A DNA stretch of 64,000 nucleotides, from contig JAILFN010000128.1 in the NCBI GenBank assembly GCA_024697545.1, positions 1 through 64,000 of the forward strand, given 5' to 3'. The notes beneath the pieces were generated by a model that was not told the origin of the DNA, made no database searches, and saw nothing but the letters and a program-made list of their open reading frames with translations. A program made the translations under genes and the position numbers. The DNA comes from Ruminococcus sp. GTDB lineage: Bacteria; Bacillota; Clostridia; Oscillospirales; Ruminococcaceae. Each line of letters starts with the position of its first letter. Within the stretch, counting starts at the first letter, position 1. Shown piece after piece: positions 42,965 through 51,302 of the stretch.

Positions 42965-43167
42965 AAACGGCTATTAGGCAGTAAAGATATTATACTATCA
43001 TAAATGGTGATATATATTTTATGCTGACTATTCTTATAATTTGAATTGTTTTTTCAGTATTTATTTGTTATTGTATTTTTAAAGCTTTTAAACGTCTTTA
43101 GCTATCTAAAATAATTGCTATACTCAGCTGTTAATCAAGCACAGTAGAACCCTTTTAGGTTTCGGCT

Positions 43168-43524
43168 GTGATATTCGCTGAAAAAGTTCGCTATAGTGAA
43201 ACAACACATTACGATTATGCTGGATTTACAGTTCCAATGACAATAAGTCTATATAATTACTATTCATCAAGTAATATTATCTCAATCTACAATTGGGCTC
43301 CGAATGAGCCACAGTGGTGGATCACAGGATTTGACGCATATGAATATCTTCCGGATCCTAATAAGATGGCTTATATTGCTTCAATTGATTTTTCGGATAA
43401 TGAAGATATGTTTGAGGTGATAAATAATCCGGATAATAGAATGATCTATGGCAAGCATTTATTTGAAAAGCATTTGATTTTTGACAAAGAAACAAAAACA
43501 GTATGGTTTCAATGGTATTTATAA
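43168..43524 (+). pseudogene. DUF4474-like fragment, cassette 3
   Basis: 118 codons, almost identical to the fragment at 37463 including upstream bases (CAGTAGAACCCTTTTAGG). It lacks the N-terminal half and a credible start. The lipoprotein copy I follows 17 bases after it, exactly as copy D follows its fragment. The 200 bases before it are AT-rich and contain nothing recognisable. Confidence 0.5.
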
Positions 43525-43541
43525 AAATGAGGAATAAACTA

Positions 43542-44036
43542 ATGAAAAAAGTTGTTTTATTGCTAATGGTAATAATGATAACGGTTTTGGCGTCATGTGG
43601 ATATGGCAACGATGACTATAAAACACCAGATGAGAGCGCTGCGGAAATGATAACTGACATAGTTGTCTGCTTTGAGAATGATGACAAGGAGACCTTGAAA
43701 ACGTATTTCAGCGAGTCGGCAAAGAAAAACGGAAAGCTTGACACCGAAATTGACGAAGCGTTTGAGTTTATTGACGGGAAGATAGTGTCTTATGGGGAGC
43801 CGATTCCGGGATGTATCGGTCCGATAGAAGATAAAGCCTATGGAGCCACTATTAGTGATATAATAACTGATAAGGGGACAGAATACAAAATTAGTTTTTC
43901 AGGGATGGAACGAATGGATTCTGACCCCCAACAAGAAGGTGTTACTTACATTAAAGTAATAAACATGACGTTGGCAGATCCACTACCCAATGATCAGAAA
44001 GAGCAATATATAATATATATTGGCGAACATGACTAA
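43542..44036 (+). CDS. DUF5104-like lipoprotein, copy I (mosaic)
   Basis: 164 residues from the ATG at 43542. The signal peptide and lipobox (MKKVVLLLMVIMI..., ASCGYG) match copy D. The middle matches copies E and G, and the part GPIEDKAYGATISDII matches copy E. The last 40 residues are unique. Its stop codon lies directly against a duplicated piece of the membrane-protein gene at 34217. Confidence 0.7.
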   Translation: MKKVVLLLMVIMITVLASCGYGNDDYKTPDESAAEMITDIVVCFENDDKETLKTYFSESAKKNGKLDTEIDEAFEFIDGKIVSYGEPIPGCIGPIEDKAYGATISDIITDKGTEYKISFSGMERMDSDPQQEGVTYIKVINMTLADPLPNDQKEQYIIYIGEHD

Positions 44037-44345
44037 TTATTATTTCATTCCGACTGTCGGGAATTTCCTGCTGGCTCTGCGCCTTGACGATAAAAACGAG
44101 TACGAGGGCAACAAGATCACCTGCAAAATATATGCCATCTTGTCTTTTCTGCTGATACATTTTCTGGTGATCACTTTTCTGCACGGGGTGCTGTATATTG
44201 CAAGCGGTATCTGAAAGCTGAAATCGACGAGGTTTCCTTTGGCGGTTTTAAAATACTTGGTATTGTATACGGAAGGTGGTTTAAGATGAAAAAATGACAG
44301 CGATAATACCGGCGGCTCTGCTATTATCTCATTCCGCATGATAAT
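44037..44345 (+). pseudogene. Duplicated remnant of the 34.4-34.7 kb region
   Basis: 44037-44219 copies the last 55 codons of the membrane-protein gene at 34217 (IPTVGNFLLALRLDDKNEYEGNK...). The similarity continues past its stop through GGTATTGTATACGG to a lipoprotein start with ATGAAAAAATGACAGCG, where one base is missing compared with copy A and the frame is lost. It is a dead copy of the same gene pair. Confidence 0.65.
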
Positions 44346-44369
44346 ACAACGAACAAAGGAGCATAAAAA

Positions 44370-45512
44370 ATGAATCACAACACAAAATGGCATACTCTTA
44401 ATACAGCCGTACTGACCCACCCCAAAAAGGACAGGGCAACTCTCATATTTTACTGCATATTGACCGCGCTCGGGACTGCCTTACTGTTCGGGTCGGCGTT
44501 TGCTTCGGCGCATATTATCAACAGCTTTGGCAGTATGTCTGCTAAGGCTGTAGTCGGCTGGGGATTATGTTACATACTGACAGAGGGCTTAGGCGTGCTG
44601 TTTTTAGGCGGTGCGCTTGCGGTGGTGCCGTTCCTTGTTCTGCAAGGCAGAGGTTCAACCACCGCTGTAAATATCATAGGTAATCTGGTCAGGTTCGCTT
44701 TGTGCTTGTTTTTTCTGGCTGTGTTTGTTTTCAGCTATAAGCCATTATTCAGATTCGACAACAAGTATAGTGCTTTGTCAGGCGACATGATATTTGTACA
44801 TGATTGTCTTTCAGATAACAGTGATGATCTTGTTACAGTGAATAATGCAAAAATATACGGTTATGGAAAATACGACAAAAGTACTGTGGAAAAGTGTGAA
44901 GCAGCTGTCAGGATACGCTTTGTTGACGAGGCAGGAAAAAGTCATTATGTTCTTTTCTCCCACGACGATTACTACACAATATTCAAGACCAATGCAGGCG
45001 AAAATAAGGAGTTCAATATAACATATTTCAAAAATTCCTGTGTGATAAATAGCTGGGCAGAGGTGCAGATCAGCGCTGAGGATTGGAGAACTTCTCATAT
45101 ACAGAGTTTGCTTGATCAGAATATCGAAATAACTCTGTCCGTAGAAGATAAAAAAAGTGGCTACGGCTCGACTGTTTTCATCAACCGTCCTGAGATAGAG
45201 TTTTATGATGTTGAGCATAAACATCATCTCATTCCTCCGGAAGACGATATTTATTTCTATTTAAAACGTGACGGTGAAATGTATGAAGTGTTCAGTGCGA
45301 GCAGTAAAACCAAATTCAATGACCTGACATCTATAGCACAAAGACGGGAATACGGCGACTACGAAATAACACTCGTTTTCGGAAATGACTACATACCTGT
45401 CAGCAACACTATCAGGTACACCCTTGATGATGGTTATCATTTTTCCGCGGAGTATGAGAGTATACCGCTTGCCAAGGGCGTTGTCATAGAGAGCTTAAAC
45501 AGTCGGGAATAA
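44370..45512 (+). CDS. Membrane protein with large extracytoplasmic domain
   Basis: 380 residues, AAAGGAGC upstream. Three membrane segments near 27-52, 64-92 and 105-124 are followed by about 250 residues outside, rich in beta strands (e.g. VRIRFVDEAGKSHYVLFSHDDYY, YGDYEITLVFGNDYIPV). No family recognised. It closes the array of membrane and lipoprotein genes, and base composition returns toward the chromosomal level in its first third. Confidence 0.55.
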   Translation: MNHNTKWHTLNTAVLTHPKKDRATLIFYCILTALGTALLFGSAFASAHIINSFGSMSAKAVVGWGLCYILTEGLGVLFLGGALAVVPFLVLQGRGSTTAVNIIGNLVRFALCLFFLAVFVFSYKPLFRFDNKYSALSGDMIFVHDCLSDNSDDLVTVNNAKIYGYGKYDKSTVEKCEAAVRIRFVDEAGKSHYVLFSHDDYYTIFKTNAGENKEFNITYFKNSCVINSWAEVQISAEDWRTSHIQSLLDQNIEITLSVEDKKSGYGSTVFINRPEIEFYDVEHKHHLIPPEDDIYFYLKRDGEMYEVFSASSKTKFNDLTSIAQRREYGDYEITLVFGNDYIPVSNTIRYTLDDGYHFSAEYESIPLAKGVVIESLNSRE

Positions 45513-45551
45513 AGGTTGTATTTTTTGTGTCGCAGCGCACGATCTCTAATA

Positions 45552-45580
45552 TTGACAAACCATAAAAAATAGGATATAAT
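45552..45580 (+). promoter_or_regulatory. Promoter of the toxin-antitoxin pair
   Basis: TTGACA (45552-45557), 17 bases, TATAAT (45575-45580). Confidence 0.85.
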
Positions 45581-45613
45581 AATAAAAAGAAACGCTATAC
45601 GGAGGTGTCTGCT

Positions 45614-45868
45614 ATGATGTCGATAAATGTGAATATACCCGATGCGGTATTGTTTGATACTAAAATGAGCCCCGAGCTTGCTGAGTCTTATGCAAGGCAG
45701 GCGGTCGCTCTGCGCTATTACACTCAAAAGGGAGTGTCGCTCGGATACTGCGCCGAGATCGCAGGTATGAGCAAGTCCGACTTCATAAAATATCTTGGAG
45801 ACAACAGCGTGTCGATATTTAGCTATGATGACGAAGCTGAGTTCTTAGAGGAAATGAATAATGCGTAG
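45614..45868 (+). CDS. UPF0175 family antitoxin
   Basis: 84 residues from the ATG at 45614, with GGAGG 8 bases upstream. VALRYYTQKGVSLGYCAEIAGMSKSDFIKYLGDNSVSIF is the typical UPF0175 stretch, a helix-turn-helix-like segment found in antitoxins paired with DUF3368 PIN-like toxins. The toxin start overlaps its end by eight bases. It likely binds the toxin and represses the consensus promoter upstream. Confidence 0.85.
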   Translation: MMSINVNIPDAVLFDTKMSPELAESYARQAVALRYYTQKGVSLGYCAEIAGMSKSDFIKYLGDNSVSIFSYDDEAEFLEEMNNA

Positions 45869-46229
45869 GGTCATAGTGAATACAACGCCGATAATTGTAT
45901 TAGCTGAGATCGGCAAACTGGAGCTGCTCAAGGAGCTATACGGCGAGATCACCATTCCCACTGCTGTTTACAATGAAGTGCTTGAAAAGAATGACGCTGC
46001 GAGCTTGCAGCTTGAAAAAGCGTCCGGCTGGATACACGTTGAAATAATCAATTCTCCGGAAAGCTACGCTATGTATAAGGCAAAGCTCCATGCTGGCGAG
46101 GTCGAGGTCATGATATTAGCTCAGCAAGTTCCCAAAGCCGACCTACTGATAATTGATGATAACGCCGCAAAAAAGACTGCAAAATTCCTCGGCTTGACAG
46201 TTACGGGGACGATGGGCTATGTATGCTAA
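45861..46229 (+). CDS. DUF3368 PIN-like toxin, C-terminus truncated
   Basis: 122 residues against about 155-165 for the family. N-terminal acidic PIN-type motif VNTTPIIVLAEIGKLELL, central HAGEVEVMILAQQV and IIDDNAAKKTAKFLGLTVTGTMG. DUF3368 proteins are PIN-fold, probably RNases. The coding region runs into the inverted repeat at 46218, whose bases supply the last four codons and the TAA. The final helices are therefore lost and activity is doubtful. Confidence 0.8.
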   Translation: MRRVIVNTTPIIVLAEIGKLELLKELYGEITIPTAVYNEVLEKNDAASLQLEKASGWIHVEIINSPESYAMYKAKLHAGEVEVMILAQQVPKADLLIIDDNAAKKTAKFLGLTVTGTMGYVC

Positions 46230-46355
46230 AATAAAACTGAGCCACGTTCCTCCTGTACATAAGCTTCTCTTATTATACAGGATTTTTGTTTTGGTGGCTC
46301 ACTTTTTTATTATCATTTTGCGCCAAAGTGGCTCAGTTTTATTTTAGCATACATA
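46218..46355. mobile_element. MITE-like element with 28-bp perfect terminal inverted repeats
   Basis: 138 bp. The left end TATGTATGCTAAAATAAAAC... (46218-46245) is the exact reverse complement of 46328-46355. Inside, further GTGGCTCA copies and, on the minus strand, a TATAAT box and an AGGAGG site are present. This looks like the fused ends of an IS21-type element whose genes have been deleted. It interrupts the toxin gene. No direct target duplication is visible at its borders. Confidence 0.8.
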
Positions 46356-46356
46356 T

Positions 46357-46755
46357 TTTGGTAAACAAAGATACATTTGCGTAATACTTAACGTGTTTTC
46401 GAGAAAAGTTTTTGCGTATAAAATCTCCAAGTTCAATTCTACTCATCTGACCAAAGCAACTATGCTTAAAGCAATAGAGAAACGTAGACCAAGTGAACAC
46501 TTGATTCTTCACACAGACAATGACGAAAAATATTTTCATACACATTTGAAAAGGGGCTTGGCTGATAACAACTTTGAGCATTTCTGCTTGGGTCTGTATA
46601 CCTCGTGTGACAACGCAATCTGGGATAATATCTTTTCTCGCTAAAGAGCCAAGAACTTTATCGTCGCAAAAATCACAAAAGAGAAAATGCTTTACAAGCT
46701 GATCAATGATTATATGGTGTTTAAAACACTAAGCGTCCGTATGGAACCTTAAAAA
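46357..46755 (+). pseudogene. IS3-family transposase (orfB) remnant
   Basis: The frame encodes RYICVILNVFSRKVFAYKIS, then LILHTDNDEKYFHTHLKRGL and SCDNAIWDNIFSR before a TAA at 46644. These match the DDE integrase core of IS3-family OrfB (VFSRKVVGW.., H-S/T-D-x-G-x-Q-Y, YDNA-x-x-E). The catalytic Glu position is changed to Asp, a stop follows, and the N-terminus is missing. It is inactive. It abuts the MITE on the right. Confidence 0.75.
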
Positions 46756-46757
46756 AC

Positions 46758-46812
46758 AAAACTCCCGAAACTTTTGAGCGTGAATACTACGCAAAATCGG
46801 GAGTTTATTATT
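46758..46812. terminator. Bidirectional terminator hairpin
   Basis: AAACTCCCGA (46758-46767) pairs with TCGGGAGTTT (46797-46806), flanked by A-rich sequence on the left and T-rich on the right. It can end the IetS transcript from the right. Confidence 0.65.
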
Positions 46813-46861
46813 AAGATCATTAATTAGACTCTGGAATTAAGATTGGTTTGCTCCTATCGTT

Positions 46862-49387
46862 TTATACTCTGATTCTCGTCGGAACTCTCGTAGATTCCTT
46901 CAACCTCACATTATTTCGCAACTGATTATATAAATCAATATTATCTTCTGATTCATATGAAAAAGATATACATAAAGCATATGGTTGAGGTTGCTCTTGT
47001 TGAGCATATTTAAAACGTTCTTTTCCCGATATCAAAATATAAATATAGGGTTCATCATTACCTTCCCATAAAAGGTCGGAGCCACCTCGTGTTGATTTGT
47101 GCCAACATCTTTGCTGTAAAGTTGATTTTTGAAGAGCATCATATCCTGGTAAAAAATCCTTTATTTTATATTTATCTGGAAGATTTTTGAAATCCTCCTC
47201 CGTATCGGTACCAGTCATTCTCTTAGCTTTGTATTTAATTAGTGTATCTTCGTCAATTCTACGGAATACTTCAATCCATAAATTGTTTGCCAAATATTCT
47301 TTCCTGCTTATTTTAGTTATAGGATTGTAAGCCATACTAATGGTAATAGATTTAGCTGCCTTAATTTTGGCAAATTGTTTGGGGATAGGTATCTTGTATA
47401 AGTGAAAGTCTCGCAGCGGAAGTTTGTCTTCTGCAAATAATGTTACTGAATTATCTGTAGAAAAAAGCGATCGGTCAGAAATTTTACCATAACCATTTAA
47501 TCTCATTAACCGTTCTCTCTTTGGATTATCAAGGCCAGTATAATGTGCATCTGTTGAATTCATCCCCCATGCTTCCATTTCAGCTGAACACTCGGCAGAA
47601 TTGGCAAGCATAGCGCGAATCAAATTAGCAGAAGGCTTTTGACCTAGTTGCTTTTCTAAAGCGCGCTCCAATCTTGCGGCCATATGAGTAACATGTGGCG
47701 CAGAAAAACTTGTCCCACAAAAGCCTTTGAATATTTTATCTGTTGTATGATTCAAAGTGGGTTCCATGAGGTTTTGATCCGTCATAAACCAGCGATTGAA
47801 TCCACCCGCAATCTGACGTAGGGAAAAGTTTCCGCCATAATCAACAAAGTCAGGTTTTATGGATTTATTTACGCCTTTTCCGATTCTTGTGAATACAGAA
47901 GGATATTTTTTTTTACCGGCGGACAAAGGATTACTCATCCCAAATCGCGGCAATGCTGGTTCTGCAAAACGAGTTATTGAACCAACTGTAACACTTAATG
48001 CGGAAGTGGCTGGGTCAATCAATCGATGCTCAGGATCAAATAACTGATTGCGCGCTTTTTGCATTAACTCATCTCTGGACGAAAAATCATTAATAATTGG
48101 ATTTATAACATTACCTGCACTTACAACAATAACAATATCCAATTCTCTTGCAAGATCATCCAACATACTTGCCCACGGGAATTGCCTACCTCCTTGATAG
48201 AGACTATCGCCATTTCCAGCAGATAGATTAAAAATGCGGCATCCGTATGTATTGTGAAAAAATGTGATAGCATCTTTAACTATCTTTTCTGGACGTACAT
48301 CTTTAGGAAAAACTGGATCATCATTCTCGTTATGCATTATTTTTCCGTTGCAAATTCTTACACGAGGTGTAAATACTTGACTTTGAATCGAACTATGAAA
48401 GTCTCCATAAACAACAATTCCAGCGACCCCTGTTCCATGCCCGTTAAAATCTGTAGTTGAGTGCTCTGTTGTATCGAATTCTTCTTCTGCAACCACTGCG
48501 GTTCTGAGTAAAGGGTTACCTGTGAACACACCGGAATCCAAAACAGCTGCCAAAGGTGCATTATCATCAAGTGTATCGTTAACAATTGGAGTAAAGTCAT
48601 AAGAATACAACTCAAAAGGTTCTTGTTTAATAGGTTCGTAAGGTAATTCTACCATGCAAACGATGTCCAAACTTAGCAAAGCATTTAGCGAGAATTCATT
48701 TACTTTAACTCGTCCTAACAAGAGTCCCGGTATTTCAAATAAATCTCCTAAAAGCTGGCTCCCTTGAGTTCCTAACGCTTGGCGTATTTGATGTTCTATT
48801 TCAAGTTTCTTTGTCCTGTCGTTGTTAAACCATACATCAACATTAACAATAAAGAAACCTGTATCTGGCATAATGTTCTCTGTAAACAGTTTTAACTTAG
48901 GTCCAATTCTATCTTCACGTGTCATACTTCGAATAGTTTCGATACAACGGAATAAATCTCTGCGCTTTGCATAAGTCAATAATTCTGTATCAACTTGCTC
49001 GTCTGATTCCCAAAGTGCTCTCTCTGCATTGAACTGGTCGATTGCTGTTTGATTTTCAAATTGCACAACTAACTTAGATTTATCTGTTCCGGCAATAGGG
49101 GTTTCCTCAACCAAGTATAATTTAAATCTCCCGAGAATCAATTCTAATATCTCATTCGGTAATGCTTCACTTGATATCTCTAGAACCATTAAACTATCGG
49201 TTTCAATACCTATGTCTCTCCGATTTACAAGAATAGAATCAGAGGCCTGTGATAATTCTGATTTAAGTTTCTGACCATGCTGCACATTTGACCGCATTGG
49301 AGGTTTTGGCGCCATTGGGTTAGAACGTCCACGATATGTCGGAACTACTTTTTGGCGTTCAATTTGAATATGATCATATTTTTCCAT
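46862..49387 (-). CDS. ietS: Subtilisin-like serine protease, IetS-type
   Basis: 841 residues, no signal peptide, so cytosolic. The S8 catalytic triad is visible: Asp284 (AAVLDSGVF), His317 (FNGHGTGVAGI) and Ser560 (CGTSFSAPHVTHMAA). The oxyanion Asn lies in VVSAGN (Asn426). The N-terminal 275 residues have no clear motif and likely regulate the protease. It follows an AAA ATPase by 20 bases on the same strand, the two-gene layout of the IetAS anti-phage system (ATPase plus subtilase). Base composition is AT-rich compared with the chromosome. Confidence 0.85.
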   Translation of the reverse strand: MEKYDHIQIERQKVVPTYRGRSNPMAPKPPMRSNVQHGQKLKSELSQASDSILVNRRDIGIETDSLMVLEISSEALPNEILELILGRFKLYLVEETPIAGTDKSKLVVQFENQTAIDQFNAERALWESDEQVDTELLTYAKRRDLFRCIETIRSMTREDRIGPKLKLFTENIMPDTGFFIVNVDVWFNNDRTKKLEIEHQIRQALGTQGSQLLGDLFEIPGLLLGRVKVNEFSLNALLSLDIVCMVELPYEPIKQEPFELYSYDFTPIVNDTLDDNAPLAAVLDSGVFTGNPLLRTAVVAEEEFDTTEHSTTDFNGHGTGVAGIVVYGDFHSSIQSQVFTPRVRICNGKIMHNENDDPVFPKDVRPEKIVKDAITFFHNTYGCRIFNLSAGNGDSLYQGGRQFPWASMLDDLARELDIVIVVSAGNVINPIINDFSSRDELMQKARNQLFDPEHRLIDPATSALSVTVGSITRFAEPALPRFGMSNPLSAGKKKYPSVFTRIGKGVNKSIKPDFVDYGGNFSLRQIAGGFNRWFMTDQNLMEPTLNHTTDKIFKGFCGTSFSAPHVTHMAARLERALEKQLGQKPSANLIRAMLANSAECSAEMEAWGMNSTDAHYTGLDNPKRERLMRLNGYGKISDRSLFSTDNSVTLFAEDKLPLRDFHLYKIPIPKQFAKIKAAKSITISMAYNPITKISRKEYLANNLWIEVFRRIDEDTLIKYKAKRMTGTDTEEDFKNLPDKYKIKDFLPGYDALQKSTLQQRCWHKSTRGGSDLLWEGNDEPYIYILISGKERFKYAQQEQPQPYALCISFSYESEDNIDLYNQLRNNVRLKESTRVPTRIRV

Positions 49388-49407
49388 TCAGCAACCTCCT
49401 TGTCTAA

Positions 49408-50403
49408 TTAATACCAACTTTTTCTTAGGGAAACCAATAACTTTTGTTTTTGTACTGCCGCTTCAATATCTTTTTTGTTATAGTTTCGCCTTCCATCAAG
49501 AATACATTTCCTCATAATCGTCTTACAGATATTCTCTATATCCGCATACGAAAATGCGTCTGTACTTCCTAAAAATGTATTGAATGAATGTACGGGACCA
49601 TTAAATTGCTTTAATCGCAAAGAAAACAGTTTTGATTTTTCTTCAATTGAAGGTAAATCAAAACGAATTGTATCATCAAATCTACGCCAAATTGCATAAT
49701 CCAAAGATTGCTCAAAGTTGGTTGCAGCAATAATGATTGAGCGTCCTTTGAAATTATCGATTTGTTGCAAAAAAGTATTTACTACTCGTTTAATTTCCCC
49801 ATGCTCCGTTGAATCATTTCGGCTTCTGCCAATTGCATCAAATTCATCAAAAAATATAACAAAACTATCATTTTTAGCAAAATTAAATACTTTTTTGATG
49901 TTGGTTGCAGTTTCTCCTAAATACGATGATACTAACGCATCATATCTTACATACATCAATGGAATGCCGATTTCTGCGGCTATAACACTTGCACATAATG
50001 TTTTTCCGCAACCAGGAGGACCGTAAAATAGTAGTTTGTTTGTCGGAGTAACACCATTACACATTAAAACATCCCAATTTTGAAATTCGTGAATAATTTC
50101 CTCTAATTGTGATATTTTTTCTTTAGGAAGAATCATATCTTCGAGAAATTTATCTGGATAATAGATTTCGACTAATTGCGTATCTTTATCTGTAGTTTGA
50201 GAAATAATTGTTTTCATGGTTGTCATTGACTTTATATAATTCTTATTTGCTCCATTTAAAACCATTTCTAAGTCATCTGCCAATATTGAGTGATTCTTTT
50301 TTCTCTCATCGGCAATGATTTCATGAGCAGTTTTTATAAATAGTTCTCTGTCATCGTTGTTGAAACTACTAAAAAGTTTCTTTAATAGATCGGCACGTGC
50401 CAT
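49408..50403 (-). CDS. ietA: AAA+ ATPase, IetA-type
   Basis: 331 residues. Walker A GPPGCGKT (128-135), Walker B VIFFDEFDAIG (about 181-191), the sensor-1 Asn in IIAATNF, and two arginines after it (IWRRFDD) as expected for FtsH/Vps4-like AAA ATPases. The first 110 residues form the partner-binding part. Cytosolic. With the subtilase downstream it forms an IetAS-like pair; the ATPase is thought to control or feed the protease during phage infection, which remains inference here. Confidence 0.87.
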   Translation of the reverse strand: MARADLLKKLFSSFNNDDRELFIKTAHEIIADERKKNHSILADDLEMVLNGANKNYIKSMTTMKTIISQTTDKDTQLVEIYYPDKFLEDMILPKEKISQLEEIIHEFQNWDVLMCNGVTPTNKLLFYGPPGCGKTLCASVIAAEIGIPLMYVRYDALVSSYLGETATNIKKVFNFAKNDSFVIFFDEFDAIGRSRNDSTEHGEIKRVVNTFLQQIDNFKGRSIIIAATNFEQSLDYAIWRRFDDTIRFDLPSIEEKSKLFSLRLKQFNGPVHSFNTFLGSTDAFSYADIENICKTIMRKCILDGRRNYNKKDIEAAVQKQKLLVSLRKSWY

Positions 50404-50449
50404 ACTTATAATCTCCTTTCTGAATTACAAATTGAATTAAACAGTAGAG

Positions 50450-50662
50450 TTAGCATTTTGATAGTTCTATCAAAACCTCATCATCAATGCAATTCTTTTT
50501 GCAATATTCCAGAAGGCGCATTTTTGCTAAACCGCTTGGTACAGTATGACCATTTTCCCATCGGTTTATCGTTGAGAAGCTCACATTTAATTCTCGGGCG
50601 AATTGTTCTTGCGTATAGTTTCGTTTACTTCGAATTTGTTTCACAATCTCAGAAAAAGTCAT
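50450..50662 (-). CDS. Cro/C1-type (XRE) regulator
   Basis: 70 residues from the ATG at 50662, supported by AGGGGG about 8 bases upstream. The helix-turn-helix is IRSKRNYTQEQFARELNVSF plus STINRWENGHTVPS, a classic XRE domain. It lies 46 bases upstream of the AAA ATPase on the same strand and probably represses or tunes the defence pair. Confidence 0.82.
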   Translation of the reverse strand: MTFSEIVKQIRSKRNYTQEQFARELNVSFSTINRWENGHTVPSGLAKMRLLEYCKKNCIDDEVLIELSKC

Positions 50663-51302
50663 ATATGCATCCCCCTTATTTATTATATTATAGCACATGC
50701 TATAGCATATGGCAAGTATATAGCACATATTTTTACACAATATTTTAATTCTTTTGTTTATCAATTCTAGAAGTATACCAACATATTCACATTCGTTTTT
50801 ATTTAATCATGATAGATATACACTAATACTATGTTTTATCCGGTTGTTCCAAATATGCTCGAACAGCATTTCGAGAGCTTTATTTATCTTCTTACGGGTA
50901 GCATTTCTCGTCACCATAAGTATATCAGTAATATCTGATATCAGCATTTTTTATATCCAAAAATACCTAAGTAACAGCCAATAATGTGCTTCTGCTCGGG
51001 AGTCGGCTTGCCATTTTTTCTCGTACCATTGGATAGACTACATGCTTGACAGCTCTCATTCCCCTATATCTTTAAGGTTCTTTTCTGTGTTTCTTTATTT
51101 TGGGGCTAAATTGGGATCGAAACAGTTTTCAAGAACCCAAAATCCGCGAAATTACAACGTCTTTCATTATATTGACCTCATCGTTAAGAAATAAACTGCC
51201 ATAAGAAAAGAGACTTAACATTGTATCAGCTTTTATTCGGGAGTAATATTATTCAGCTATCTCACTGAATAATCAGCACGACCAAATGAGTATTATCCAC
51301 CC
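50663..51302. other. Gene-poor stretch with decayed sequence
   Basis: No convincing gene. On the minus strand a 36-codon frame (containing TRKKINKALEMLFEHIW) and short frames resembling NGTRKNGKPTPEQKHIIG are interrupted by stops and lack ribosome sites. They look like remains of an older gene. A minus-strand promoter for the XRE gene should lie at its left end. Confidence 0.5.

Noticed and set aside
34200-44220. CRISPR array
   Set aside because: Repeats here are long, gene-sized and unevenly spaced; no short regularly spaced repeats or Cas genes are present anywhere in the window.
46339-46581. Minus-strand gene over the IS3 remnant
   Set aside because: It is antisense to the recognisable transposase core and has no start signal.
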